Part shown: one piece after another, positions 42,301 to 48,289 of the stretch | Layout: the number at the start of each line of letters is the position of its first letter | Position numbering within the stretch: the first letter of the stretch is position 1 | Translations under genes and position numbers: made by a program | Virus record (IMG/VR): IMGVR_UViG_3300034198_006960 | Span: 1 to 49,360 of that record | Length of the DNA stretch: 49,360 nucleotides | From: a virus | Direction: 5' to 3' (one strand) | The notes under the pieces: generated by a model | Database searches by the model: none | Told to the model about the DNA's origin: nothing | Seen by the model: only the letters and a program-made list of their open reading frames with translations

Positions 42301-42503
42301 TTCAGTCTGTCTGGAGTGGATTCAGGGACCCGGGCATCAAGGTTGGGATTATATGTGCTCAACAGTTGGCCCACATATGCATTCACATATTCCACTCTAT
42401 CTGGCTGGAACATGTTGTCTGCTGTGGCTGCAAAGAACTTCTTCAACACATCTGTTTGTAATACTTCAGGTAGGAATTCACTAATTCTGCGAGTTTCACT
42501 CAT
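30387..42503 (-). CDS. Giant baseplate/tail protein, 4038 residues
   Basis: One continuous frame of 12.1 kb follows the gp6-like gene by one base; ATG 42503 has GGACAGATG upstream. In T4-like phages gene 7 (baseplate wedge initiator, about 1000 residues) takes this place, but I see no clear gp7 motif, so the name rests on order only. The long N-terminal and central part is rich in Trp, Gln, Asn and Tyr, without membrane segments. From about residue 3070 to 3830 at least five similar blocks occur, each with a V.VNG-type strand (LQVWVDGRKV, LWVFVNGELK, SQVFVNGILI, VKVWINGVLQ, VQVYVNGIKQ) followed by an aromatic strand pair. These look like tandem beta domains. It is probably a virion protein extending from the baseplate. 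Confidence 0.85.
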   Translation of the reverse strand: MSETRRISEFLPEVLQTDVLKKFFAATADNMFQPDRVEYVNAYVGQLLSTYNPNLDARVPESTPDRLNYQVEPGMVSRNTQNNQITHVLAYDDLINKLRWQGALVNDHNRLFTGEYYSYGLPVDMDKLINYTQYVWMATGPQLILLLSETNSAQIQTGSTYTYEGHIKFAISGVQEDNATVVFTSGLRVQFTQDINVQIRSQVYVVEGVGTRIRLVPEFTQPNLAWDSPPAWDSTTWDSAGLNETPAYVTIARGSPNGNPWSQTNRWFHKQVLVISKTDQSYSTIITAQRPILEFDHSIPLWNFGTQFLTNVNLVDTKRTNLDSVIGQTNVLVDNVRLDDGQIVLFTNLIDTNLNNRLYQVSGVRVDGKVTLSLITDITSESGLCAPGSVIFILQGNKPNDTGLNEPYYENVSTNWYFTGTKWVRGQSRQLLPNWLPDSQEYVATINQAPLFELFDSVGTNLADPVSYPNSNFAGSSLLSYRQNTALPVDPVLGFSPDVDSASARNYVFDVTCTQIQVTYYQNTDLVVVPGYYYWQQTFSDQTQYVNNWFLSDQLTKQYVINEYVVTNNETIFAIDQMPALTQTGTPNIIVQVGGTLLNETQYTVLNNTIQLKEKPAAQTVIKVGTWAGVHNQVRDGYFEIPVNLQANPDNQVVTQFMLADMLPHGQSVIRNQTGFTGTASGANNWRDSPKQLGRGTVILQHRASMLKLMALNGIDQSQSFEGSQSVTDPMVAMQWSQTEYLRFYNKFINALWNVYNNQALTGSDNPQLWLDRALRQINLGKTRASAWVNTGFDLSLGAYCSQQSVNPTWVPASATRLGAWSAYVPTVFYDLSQPGSPLTLRCHNGALCVLSDYNNEPMGQILNTQGVTTNVSELTHPVAKAWLLFEQLQYGSLPVKYSMEDHVPDLDVRTQLSGKFRVTSYTRSDVTTLQAPAWNRWLTMNQVDALRNTTFDISDPFSWNYGSSTDQDQQSLPGSWRGIYFYYYDTDQPHASPWRMLGFSQKPTWWDSEYGTAPYTRGNLKLWQDLEAGVIRQGGRAGTHVDWARPGLSKYVPVNDAGQLLAPFDAGIITQLPSQSQAAADWKFGDRSPMENVWLTSVDADQLWSQWAYLMRPAAFVEYLWDGVRQIELFEDQTYSQRVLSNTLTRTPVISCVMHRENPSLIPSLNSTETYHGSCGIQHWISEKLVSDSRSVTTYLGNLIRGAGVNLIHKMGGFTDGQNIRTLVDSFGLSNTDNLLLPQEDVICQLLRSASIKEYVYTGVLVEFLGRNQGWRVIGYDARDPYFEIIPSRITGAKQTVVVENQQVTEYKQGLNKTDIVPYGTVFQTRQQVYDFLISLGRAQEAAGWQFDEYDSTASRPRNWSLSAREFLYWSQGPWAAGTYMTLSPAATLCKFKTDFGIIQHIGGLVQGTHSVLDRLGNPISLANLDFLRIEDDISIKVLNDQGIYGIRLYTTSLEHALIFNNKTVFGDLVYDPVLNQRQARFKLFGYRTLDWKGRMQAPGYLVTQSVSQLGNNLVVNNRIIPNLEKTVDDLRKIFEIDLSIPFDQNKQTSSISQALPRNLQLLAQHQVAYQPRTYLTNLLLDNSAEFQFYQGMIHQKGTSVSIDALLRNTQVVQPEQEFYYFEEWAFRAGQYGYDQDLNNLDVILPQDQVTSNPQLVALLSNEDSDPLSDNQVTIVKNDVRIVNSYGDLSEFKLRTSYGSLKSDLPTAGPVIREDVNYTAVDKAELKSLYARIRSQVLADPTVSMIKPGQRVWQYIDPKRGWNVYKLCACEWSVLSTQPNARDNTQTIVTSTKDHGLKEGDMVVIYGVVNAGVNINDTFEVITVWDNTTFVIGMSTTGTGSGGTVWQYFSMRFPTLIARNQSTPPQGYQSGDLTWIDGDATTPWEIYISSGRNWFEYRTENYKTDLSYIQESRLYDLTSLQTLQIVALWDPVKNRIPGNIDAEITYKTAYDPAQYTVDPTFTYGVNAPQAWGESQVGQVWWDLSTTRYLDYETGSDNQRRQNWGRIAPGTSIDVYEWVRSPVPPASWQNLVRSGADLTSIGSPGIASGEIEQANPPYVSRLQQTATGQLQTIYYFWTQNGTTVPATANRQISTSVIATSLSAPENLGIVWWAPISKKQTLIGNVGPYLNGMQTVWQTKWFNKYDVETVHREFDLIAQNDPRSSPPDWLWNKLGASLYEYDAYGNPLPDPTLRQLQSQGVLIRPRQGTFVDQVQSRRTVVQLVNQFLGASTQPPLSDPGRQSWLPYFQSEEPEPARTNVHDAVIVATTPYEETDSTSGRLNAYLQLDNDTGISQLLSAQPGALVLDGLVLRAGQTMLIKNQNELTHALSPVIPAHDPLAENGIYMVVDAGVVIVNSNIPLLIEQDKDPVIITPGPLIVDSREITVNEKIYLMSQVVQSQIGVYILLSQGNSTAGPTIRKLYSQDQVIASDTLLSWCVQRVSELSTPGQIWTSLQVSVTQGVTQAGTTWNQTNPSVQLLDTDKIVWQQGVAQPLWVKRVDNMKALYDLDYTLPFGSRVLVGADVTNMNKWTIWTWQNVGASQAEWQLYQSQTYRTQTTWDITDWYYTGYSSSSLWDYEFETLVARDAFLSFVTGDVVKVINTGNNTWALYECVQPASKTWRLVGKQSGTLTLKDNLWNYAANNLGFGAQGFGVEILGAEYDTRREFEQIWKGLWVNALGTQGLLKIDSSVNEPNQLMFALVNQVFAEQRFVDWAFKTSFINLRGFAEVLAPTELYTENNINSLIAYVNEIKPYHVKVRSFVDWRKASETYTGVYSDFDKPPYADVNQGVRILDEQVPADEVILQTDARYTAWYQNHVLNPQLVRQMRTRMIYDRVACAPEVYYSPGYSSSTQVDITCNSLSAWLGIILNNNILVGTLIQVQAPGYTLMTRNQLQSSGLANWDFITWGLEYEGEIANTIYDITQVLNIINTPVGVGYTVRVYVDQVQTWVWYQKVSNTNTMQDWKTVAWQAPTGAAQRISDSYMPTGDQPSAQAPGLISGCESKLTSLSGKQFLTSDAWDANAWDDVKGWDYTNQQDTDSDMNVNSGQNLKYQLFVGNNTETQFMLRQPPQQPTELQVWVDGRKVFTPQDWIIRNQISQVLVSNKGLGYSMNDILIAQGGQYVSQAKFRVTGVTTLGAITSISLEEPGVYLVAPVMGVLPVMGGTGIQASVTVRWSGDQIKFTVAPGHPVQPRPNVWVIEKGETFNPALATLLDTTIDGAGLNRPHLEGGHPEELVMVWPRTNLIYDVYTAGTGGQGIMHNQVFDSDGVRTHFALPAPITEDQQLWVFVNGELKTHGVTADYVINYQYPQVVFVNTPAVGKVNIQQLGWGGASKGAGTVAVANPGSGYQLFDLITLTGSIIPTGELAQAAVTAVKAVAISIVQGGQNYAVGDKLLYKYGTGTQTLILQVTQIKNQAGLRGVIDQLEIVQAGYYTNLSVGIDDWFTAGLGMQAELVPVWGAAQVFMSKRGIYAQDPQTLTQMSVIAAGGGVSEGVNIQLNMTPAHIQQQVTLHGDGATSGIQLNNPANVGTVWVTYNGATTISWGVDSGDPRNIVLDFIPQVGDVVIASVFNSSLFSLKRVQTLVLDLPNLSYDLEYAPLYSAPQGLNSQVFVNGILIRGPEYRRFQGDGVQTEWNLNTTVSDPDTMVKVWINGVLQANFAYTFPTTSQIKFDVEYTPAALSDILIQIVDTVTPNLDYVITDEQVVFQSGVLSGADQVQVITFQEDSSVKWAQDRFTGTSPAMYVLSRMPSDFGSVQVYVNGIKQSEVWDYTFVQVADQVQVKFHTVHTSGTKVLMYYVVSEPVKPPVAFRMFENIYGDTKFYRLSDSRYTKLTDTITWQEDHIWVQDGAKLPVATVQNPGVIWVNSERIEYTVAEPDANEVFPNRVKLSGLRRGSMGTSTGIFSDLVTEFHNGDGETTLYVTEFASPIVKVNGLEQVKGVHYNIIKDPPSVVPGTYIKFIKTDLVNYTPPPGDRNVCMINIINSISSGSVSHKSGTWVQDASMNQEIPAGYIWPYGDQGIQYSAEPQTAFLIAEPGTRHR

Positions 42504-42504
42504 G

Positions 42505-45500
42505 TCATCTGTCCATTCTCAATTCAGCAGGAGTAAGATTGGCCACCACTTGTACGTCTGTGACCCTGGCTGCACTCAAAAATAACTCATCTGGTGCACA
42601 ACTTATTTCAAACAAGTCCCCAAATTGGCTTGTGCCGTTAGTGGGCACAATAACCACAGTGCTCACTAAAGTGGCCATTTGTTGATGGATAAATGCCACC
42701 AATTCTGTAAAGTAAAAGCTTTGACCAAAACTCCAGTTTGCAATATCAAAATATGTGTCCACAGCCTGAATCACTCTGCTCTTTATTTCACTGTCTGTGA
42801 TACTGGAACCAGAAATTTTTATCACCTTGAATATGCATCTGAGTTCAGGCATTGCCTGATCCCCAAATAATAGTTTATACTTGACTGGATGCCAAATCAT
42901 TTGATCAGTCATCATTTTATATTTGTTAAACTCCTGAAAGGTTTGTCGTAAATCTTCAGAATAAGGAGGCATGGGCTCAGGGTCTTGTGGTCTGCCCTTG
43001 GTGATCCAGTTTCTCATATTTGTATCATATGAACTGGTGAGCACATACATGTCTATAACATTTTGTACAGCAGGATCTATTCTGCGTTCTCTGCTTGCAT
43101 AATGCTGCCAACAGTAGTTTATGGAATTTCTGCCTGTGCGTGCTTTGTATATTGTGCTCACATCCAGCCAAGCTTGTGGTGCCTGTGCCTTGTATTTCAA
43201 AAACACATTTGGTGAAATCACATAAATCACATCACCGTCTGCATAGGTGTTCACTGTAGTTTGTGATACAGCAGATGGTACTTGGTTGAGAAGATTGTAT
43301 GTGGCTTTCGCGGCAATCCCAACCTCTTGCCTGAGCGGAGTTCGAGTTGGGAGGTGGGTGGGTTTCCAATACTGATAACCTGACTCAATGATCTTCTCCC
43401 AAAACACCAACTGTGTACTGCTCACCAACTTGTCAAATGCTTCAGGATCATCTATGATATTGTCTTGGTTGTTGTCATAAAATTGCAATTGTACCTGGTT
43501 GGGCTCTTGGTACCCGTCTGTGTATTGTGTTTGTGATTGCAGCAGCCAGCGTTGGTCTTCAGGTAATGCTGACTTGTTTATGTCTGTGTTATACCTGAGG
43601 ATTCTGATCTGGTCTCTTTGGCTAGTGAGTGTGAGTGCATCCACTACTGGTGTGGAATTCACAAAGTAAAACTTTACGTCACTCACACTTTCAAACATGT
43701 AACTGAGACTGCGCATGGTGACAACCCAGCCTTGGTTGGCTTTAAACAGGAATTGCAACAACCAACTGGCATCCAAGTTGGCCTGAGTTGTGTCTCCCTG
43801 ATTATCCAGACTGAAGTCAGCATCAATGGCTAAATCCACATTGTCAATTATTTTCCATGTGAGTGTGGATTGGTCATATCGCATGCCAAAGTTTTTACGG
43901 CTGTTTAGTGCAGTTGTGAGAGCACTTGTCTCTGCATCTGTGAGTGAAACACGCAGAGGAGGAATGGACACCCATGCAGGGGAACCTGTGATCACAGACT
44001 TACTCAAGAGCACACTAAAGACTCCCAATTGATCTGTGGATTCATTCACAATGGCTGCCCAGTTACCATATGGCACCTGTGCCTGAGTTTCTCCTGGATT
44101 ACCAAATGCCACCAAACTGCCTGTTGTGAGGCCCTTGGACAAATCTGGCAGAAACACATTCACAAACTCACCTTGACTGGCATTGGGCACACTACCACCA
44201 GTCACCTTCCATGTGGTGTTCACATTAAACTTGGGAAATTCGCTCAGATAAAAATTACGTAATCCAGGGTTAATAGCTTGTCCTTGTTTTGTGCCGGCGA
44301 GTAATGGTTGTATACGATTTTGAATGATCTGATTGGTGTTTAAATTGCCTGCAAGAGGAATGTTGATGGTTTGGCTTGTGTAGTCTTTGTACATGATACC
44401 ATCATCACTAAACACTTTGGTGTTAGAGTATTCACCTGTGGGATCAGTTAACTCCAGGTATCTGCTTTGTCCGCTGTACACCCTGTTCACAGCTCTCAGT
44501 TTAAGAGCTTGGCTGTTTTGTAGTGGGAACAGATTGTAGTCTTCACCGTTCACCATTCTGTTTTGTGTGTAAAACACAGCAGGTGCCCTAGCACGTATGG
44601 AGTCTGTGGTCTCCCTGCTCAAACTGTTAGCCACAGGGTATGTGAGGCCAAACGTGAGATTCAAGCTGTATGTGTTGTTAGTAGTGTCCACATACCCCAG
44701 AGTTAACGCTTGGCCCTGTATATCCTGTGGTTGAATGGTGTATGTGAGGTTGTTGCTGGTGCGATAATACACACGTATTCTGCCAGTGGGAATATTACCA
44801 AAATTTCCATCACCAAATCTGATGCTGATGGCATCTTGACCATTTAAATCTCTTGTGATCACTTGGTAAATGTCTCTGGTCAGTCTGTTCACATTATTGT
44901 ACACCAAGTTACTGGCAAATATGGCAGGTACTTTTGTCCAATCCAGTGTGGGTATGCCTGTGTCTGTGACAGATTGTACCCATACATCTGATTGGTTAAC
45001 ATTAATGGCTGTCAAATCTATAACTCTGTTAGGTATAGCAGAGTCCAGAATAAAGTCTGCATAAGCCAAGGTGCCTTGCTTGAACAACACAAAAAATCCT
45101 GTGTTAGCACTTGCATTACCGTTTCCATCATTTCTGTACAACATGCTCCAGTTGTTGAACACATTAGGGGTCTTTTCTTTATAGTAGCCAGAAAAGTTAC
45201 CTGTGAGTGTGCTCAAAGTGGATTCAGTGTCAAAGTCTGAATTGCAAAATTCAAACTGCATGGCGGTGCCGGACACCGTAGAGTTAAATGTGTAAGATAA
45301 TGTGCTGGTATTAGTGTTGTTCAGATCATATCTTTCTGCCAGCACTGTGCCAATCTGTGTGCTCTTGACTGGGTCACCAAAGGGGTTAGTGTTCACAAAC
45401 GCAGCATTTAACACCAACACAAACTGCTCCAGCCAATCAGGATTGTTGGCATCGTTCCACAGCACCAGTTGATTACTCAAGTTTTTACCATTGGAATCAA

Positions 45501-45888
45501 ATATGGGTTGGCTGGTTCGCACACTTTGTAATTTGACCAGCCCTTGACTGGTCAAACATCTGCGAGGAGTGTAGCTCAAATAACGTGCCAGTCTGAACAC
45601 ACTCTCTCTACGAGTGGCGGTGTCCATGAAATTCTCTCGCACATTCAGATCCATTCTGAATGCCAGACTGCCTGCTAGGTAGGCCAACATTTCGATAATG
45701 GCCACAAACTCTGAGCTTTCAATCCAGTCGTTGAAGTCTTCTGGGTAGTTGACCCTCAGATAATCCACAAGGGCCTGGCGCACTGTATCATAATCATACG
45801 CGGAAAAATTTATGAAGTTGAATGCTTGGTATATGACCTGCCAGTCTTGACTGGCAAACAGTCTGTTTTGTCTTAAGGTTTCACTCAT
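42505..45888 (-). CDS. Baseplate wedge protein, gp6-like
   Basis: The 1127-residue protein has the gp6 beginning: YDYDTVRQALVDYLRVNYPE, DWIESSEFVAIIEMLAYLAG, FRMDLNVRENFMDTATRRES and RLARYLSYTPRR, typical of the wedge protein that forms the iris-like ring of the T4 baseplate inner ring. T4 gp6 has about 660 residues, so this one is much longer, with the extra length mostly in the middle and C-terminal part. It overlaps the gp25-like gene by ATGA and precedes the giant gene by one base. The family call is firm for the N-terminal 150 residues. Confidence 0.92.
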   Translation of the reverse strand: MSETLRQNRLFASQDWQVIYQAFNFINFSAYDYDTVRQALVDYLRVNYPEDFNDWIESSEFVAIIEMLAYLAGSLAFRMDLNVRENFMDTATRRESVFRLARYLSYTPRRCLTSQGLVKLQSVRTSQPIFDSNGKNLSNQLVLWNDANNPDWLEQFVLVLNAAFVNTNPFGDPVKSTQIGTVLAERYDLNNTNTSTLSYTFNSTVSGTAMQFEFCNSDFDTESTLSTLTGNFSGYYKEKTPNVFNNWSMLYRNDGNGNASANTGFFVLFKQGTLAYADFILDSAIPNRVIDLTAINVNQSDVWVQSVTDTGIPTLDWTKVPAIFASNLVYNNVNRLTRDIYQVITRDLNGQDAISIRFGDGNFGNIPTGRIRVYYRTSNNLTYTIQPQDIQGQALTLGYVDTTNNTYSLNLTFGLTYPVANSLSRETTDSIRARAPAVFYTQNRMVNGEDYNLFPLQNSQALKLRAVNRVYSGQSRYLELTDPTGEYSNTKVFSDDGIMYKDYTSQTINIPLAGNLNTNQIIQNRIQPLLAGTKQGQAINPGLRNFYLSEFPKFNVNTTWKVTGGSVPNASQGEFVNVFLPDLSKGLTTGSLVAFGNPGETQAQVPYGNWAAIVNESTDQLGVFSVLLSKSVITGSPAWVSIPPLRVSLTDAETSALTTALNSRKNFGMRYDQSTLTWKIIDNVDLAIDADFSLDNQGDTTQANLDASWLLQFLFKANQGWVVTMRSLSYMFESVSDVKFYFVNSTPVVDALTLTSQRDQIRILRYNTDINKSALPEDQRWLLQSQTQYTDGYQEPNQVQLQFYDNNQDNIIDDPEAFDKLVSSTQLVFWEKIIESGYQYWKPTHLPTRTPLRQEVGIAAKATYNLLNQVPSAVSQTTVNTYADGDVIYVISPNVFLKYKAQAPQAWLDVSTIYKARTGRNSINYCWQHYASRERRIDPAVQNVIDMYVLTSSYDTNMRNWITKGRPQDPEPMPPYSEDLRQTFQEFNKYKMMTDQMIWHPVKYKLLFGDQAMPELRCIFKVIKISGSSITDSEIKSRVIQAVDTYFDIANWSFGQSFYFTELVAFIHQQMATLVSTVVIVPTNGTSQFGDLFEISCAPDELFLSAARVTDVQVVANLTPAELRMDR

Positions 45889-46280
45889 GGGTTGGTACTT
45901 TCCACATTACGACGGTCAAAATCCACACTAAATGCATCCACAAAATTAAAAGGAGCATAAAACAAATTCATTTGCAATTGAATGCCATGGTCTAATTCCA
46001 CCAAGTTGATGCTTTGTAATTGCACCCTATTGTCTGTTTGCACTATGGAGGTGGCATCTTCCACTATCAACGTGACCACATCTGTGGTCATGGGCTCAAA
46101 CAAAAGGTCCCAAATTATGCTACCAAAATCAGGTCTCATGACCCGTTCTCCTTTACGAGTATAAAAGTGGTTGACCAGATCTCTTTTGATCAATTCCAGG
46201 TCTGTCCATTGTGTTTGTTTAATGCTGGCATCCACACTGCTGTAGCCAACAAATATTCGGGTTCTGGGTGTATTTGCCAT
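45885..46280 (-). CDS. Baseplate wedge protein, gp25-like
   Basis: The 131-residue protein matches the gp25 family: LIKRDLVNHFYTRKGERVMR near 30-49, PDFGSIIWDLLFEP at 50-63 and a C-terminal half of strands ending FSVDFDRRN. In T4, gp25 joins the sheath to the baseplate wedge. It is the first gene of the minus tail operon. Upstream on minus, GCTAAATA lies only 8 bases before the ATG, too close for a normal late promoter, so the operon's main promoter is not clear from sequence. Confidence 0.93.
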   Translation of the reverse strand: MANTPRTRIFVGYSSVDASIKQTQWTDLELIKRDLVNHFYTRKGERVMRPDFGSIIWDLLFEPMTTDVVTLIVEDATSIVQTDNRVQLQSINLVELDHGIQLQMNLFYAPFNFVDAFSVDFDRRNVESTNP

Positions 46281-46364
46281 GTGTGAATATTTAGCTTGAG
46301 TAATATGTACAGTTTTTAATCAGATTCATTGACTATTCACACTGTGGTCACTCAAACTGTGATC

Positions 46365-46838
46365 ATGGAAAAAAGTCATTTATCATACTGCGACATTCAC
46401 ACACATGTGAAAATGTTGGCGTTTAAAATTCAGGCCAGTAACTGGATGCCCTCAGTTATTGTGGGAGTGAGCAGGGGTGGCATGTTGCCTGCCACATTAC
46501 TCAGCCATTCATGGCGATTACCCATGAAGGCATTAAATGTGAGTTTGCGAGACAATGCTAAATTACAACCTGACCATGCTGTCTGGTTGGAAGAACTAGT
46601 CCAGTCCGGTAAACGGGTACTGGTTATGGATGATATCAACGACAGCGGCGCCACCATCCATTGGATCAAACAAGATTGGCAAAATCGTGTTCCTTCTGCA
46701 AGCTTCTCTGACCATGTGCGTTTTGCAGTGTTATTAAACAAATCCACTAGTACTGAATCACCAGAATATGTGGCCAAGGAAATATCAACAGAAAAGCTGG
46801 AAACTTGGTGGATATTTCCTTGGGAACATCTGGAGTGA
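46365..46838 (+). CDS. Phosphoribosyltransferase-fold protein
   Basis: Start taken at ATG 46365 (157 residues). SVIVGVSRGGMLPATLLSH at 30-48 is the second PRTase strand and loop, and VLVMDDINDSGAT at 85-97 is the PRPP-binding motif. The order and length match the xanthine-guanine type of purine PRTases (Gpt-like), which convert a base plus PRPP to a nucleotide; the specificity cannot be read from sequence. The N-terminal 25 residues are shorter than usual hood sequences. It lies divergent to the tail operon. A nucleotide salvage role alongside ThyX is plausible. No strong promoter is visible: a TTGACT at 46329-46334 lacks a -10. Confidence 0.85.
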   Translation: MEKSHLSYCDIHTHVKMLAFKIQASNWMPSVIVGVSRGGMLPATLLSHSWRLPMKALNVSLRDNAKLQPDHAVWLEELVQSGKRVLVMDDINDSGATIHWIKQDWQNRVPSASFSDHVRFAVLLNKSTSTESPEYVAKEISTEKLETWWIFPWEHLE

Positions 46839-46880
46839 TCTTTCTATCACAGTGAAATGGATGTGGTATGTTTTTTTGGA

Positions 46881-46908
46881 TTGACATGCATACAACCTGT
46901 GCTATCAT
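46881..46908 (+). promoter_or_regulatory. Strong extended -10 promoter
   Basis: TTGACA (46881-46886), a 16-base spacer, TG-C-TATCAT (46903-46908). Confidence 0.85.
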
Positions 46909-46934
46909 GCACTCACACAAACAGGAGTATGCCC

Positions 46935-47087
46935 ATGACCCATGAAGATCAGCTGATTGACATGTGTGACTCCCTGAAAATTGCGCTGGATATCAACTAC
47001 TTGCGCGGCACAGTCACAGTGGGCCGCAAGAAGTTCCAGAGGGTGGAAGCTGCACTCACACATGTGCAGCACATAAAATCACGTTGA
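46935..47087 (+). CDS. Small early protein, 50 residues, unknown
   Basis: ATG 46935 lies 7 bases after AGGAG; an ATG at 46929 is too close to the site. The product begins MTHEDQLIDMCDSLKIALDI, then LRGTVTVGRKKFQRVEAAL, so an acidic helix is followed by a basic strand-helix. It has its own strong promoter. No family is recognised. Stop TGA at 47085-47087. Confidence 0.65.
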   Translation: MTHEDQLIDMCDSLKIALDINYLRGTVTVGRKKFQRVEAALTHVQHIKSR

Positions 47088-47101
47088 CCTGAAAATATGG
47101 G

Positions 47102-47129
47102 TTGACTACCTGAGTGATCATGTTACACT
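47102..47129 (+). promoter_or_regulatory. Strong extended -10 promoter
   Basis: TTGACT (47102-47107), a 16-base spacer, TG-T-TACACT (47124-47129). Confidence 0.8.
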
Positions 47130-47155
47130 GCAAATCCAAACAAGGAGCGTGCATC

Positions 47156-47347
47156 ATGTCCTACAAAATCCAGCTCAGCCCCGCCCAAATCCATGCCATC
47201 TGCGCTGCCCTGGAGCAGACGCCTCCTCAGCCCAATCCTGCGCATGATGAACACACTCGCCAGGAAGTGGACATGCTCTTGCATATGTTTCAAGTCACCC
47301 TTAAAGAGCCAGAAAGTGCCCACATGCTGCATGGGTTTACCCTGTAG
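47156..47347 (+). CDS. Small early protein, 63 residues, unknown
   Basis: ATG 47156 follows AAGGAG by 8 bases and a strong promoter. The product is helical (SPAQIHAICAALEQTP, then HTRQEVDMLLHMFQVTLKEP) with a proline-rich linker in the middle, and ends with TAG. No family is recognised. A stem-loop follows its stop. Confidence 0.65.
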   Translation: MSYKIQLSPAQIHAICAALEQTPPQPNPAHDEHTRQEVDMLLHMFQVTLKEPESAHMLHGFTL

Positions 47348-47361
47348 CATGCCTATTATTG

Positions 47362-47394
47362 GCGTATCCAAGCCCATATACAGCTTGGATACGC
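47362..47394 (+). terminator. Stem-loop after the small early gene
   Basis: A perfect 12-bp stem (47362-47373 with 47383-47394) has a 9-base loop. It is followed by TATCGTAATC, which is not a proper T tract, so it may be a weak terminator or an RNA-stabilising hairpin. The next promoter begins 22 bases later. Confidence 0.55.
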
Positions 47395-47415
47395 TATCGT
47401 AATCTCTAAAAAGGC

Positions 47416-47443
47416 TTGACTAGTCCGTGTAGTGTGTTATACT
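47416..47443 (+). promoter_or_regulatory. Strong extended -10 promoter
   Basis: TTGACT (47416-47421), a 16-base spacer, TG-T-TATACT (47438-47443), upstream of the HARP-like gene. Confidence 0.85.
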
Positions 47444-47467
47444 GCCCACATGAACAAGGAGAGCAAC

Positions 47468-48193
47468 ATGCAGAACTGGTGTGTGGATCCTCAAGGGACT
47501 ACTGCTGAACGCATGATTATGAATTTGGCAGGTGTCTGTAACGGCGCTGCCACATGGGATGGCGCTGGGTTCAGCAAGCTGGATACGGCATTTGGCCACA
47601 GCCTGGCTGAACGTGCCCAGCAAGGGCGTGCTTGGACAGAGAAGCAAGCCAAGGTTGCACTGTCCTTAATTGCGAAATATCGCCGCCAACTTGGGGGCGA
47701 AGCTGTGATCCGCACCTGGATGGAACGCCCTGTGTTTGCCATGATGCCTTTGAGTGATGCAGAACGCAAGCAAAAGGCAGTGGGTTTACGCAAGGTCACC
47801 AGCGAGGACAAGACTGCTGTTTTCACTTTCCCCTATGATGCTGGACTGGTGGCCGCGCTCAAGGGACTCCGTGGGGAGCACAAGGGCCAAAAGTATTGGA
47901 GCAGCTGGGACGGCGCTCACAAGCGTTGGACCGTGCCGGTGAATGAATCCAGCATTCAGCAGATCATGACCTTGGCACGCGACTATGAGTTTGAAATCGA
48001 AGAACGTTTTGAAACCTATTACAGCCGGGTAATGGTCAAGCTGGAATCTGTGCAGGGGGCGGCTGAGGAGAGCCGGGTTGTCACCACCCTGGGTTACGAA
48101 CAGGCAGTGGCAGTGAATGATGGCATGATCACCATCACACACACAGATGCCAGTGTGCTGGCTGAATTCCAGGAAGCTCTTGCCAAACTGTGA
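47468..48193 (+). CDS. HARP-like domain protein, separate from its helicase
   Basis: ATG 47468 follows AAGGAGAGCAAC behind a strong promoter; 241 residues. A central region at about 118-178 (FTFPYDAGLVAALKGL, KYWSSWDGAHKRWTVPVNES, IQQIMTLARDYEFEI) resembles the HARP domain of SMARCAL1-type proteins, where it precedes an SNF2 motor and helps it anneal or recognise forked DNA. The N-terminal region has GRAWTEKQAKVALSLIAKYR, a helix pair seen in plasmid and phage proteins. Here the HARP-like module and the SNF2 motor (48290 onward) are on separate neighbouring genes. The HARP assignment is by pattern and needs profile confirmation. Confidence 0.7.
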   Translation: MQNWCVDPQGTTAERMIMNLAGVCNGAATWDGAGFSKLDTAFGHSLAERAQQGRAWTEKQAKVALSLIAKYRRQLGGEAVIRTWMERPVFAMMPLSDAERKQKAVGLRKVTSEDKTAVFTFPYDAGLVAALKGLRGEHKGQKYWSSWDGAHKRWTVPVNESSIQQIMTLARDYEFEIEERFETYYSRVMVKLESVQGAAEESRVVTTLGYEQAVAVNDGMITITHTDASVLAEFQEALAKL

Positions 48194-48194
48194 T

Positions 48195-48219
48195 AGTGTG
48201 GCAGAAATGCCACACTTTT
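48195..48219 (+). terminator. Intrinsic terminator
   Basis: A perfect 9-bp stem (48195-48203 with 48208-48216) has a GAAA tetraloop and is followed by TTTT. It begins two bases after the stop of the HARP-like gene, and the next promoter starts 15 bases later. Confidence 0.9.
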
Positions 48220-48234
48220 CCTTTGAAAAATTGG

Positions 48235-48263
48235 TTGACAGGGTCCACCACTAGTGCTATAGT
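48235..48263 (+). promoter_or_regulatory. Strong extended -10 promoter
   Basis: TTGACA (48235-48240), then TG-C-TATAGT (48258-48263) with a 17-base spacer, the only 17 among the strong set. Confidence 0.8.
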
Positions 48264-48289
48264 GTGCTCACAAGACGAGGAGACTGTGG

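Noticed and set aside
46288-46295. GCTAAATA as the late promoter of the tail operon
   Set aside because: Two mismatches to TATAAATA, and it lies 8 bases before the gp25-like ATG, leaving no room for a leader.
47362-47394. A fully efficient intrinsic terminator
   Set aside because: The stem is perfect but no T tract follows, so I list it only as a stem-loop with modest confidence.
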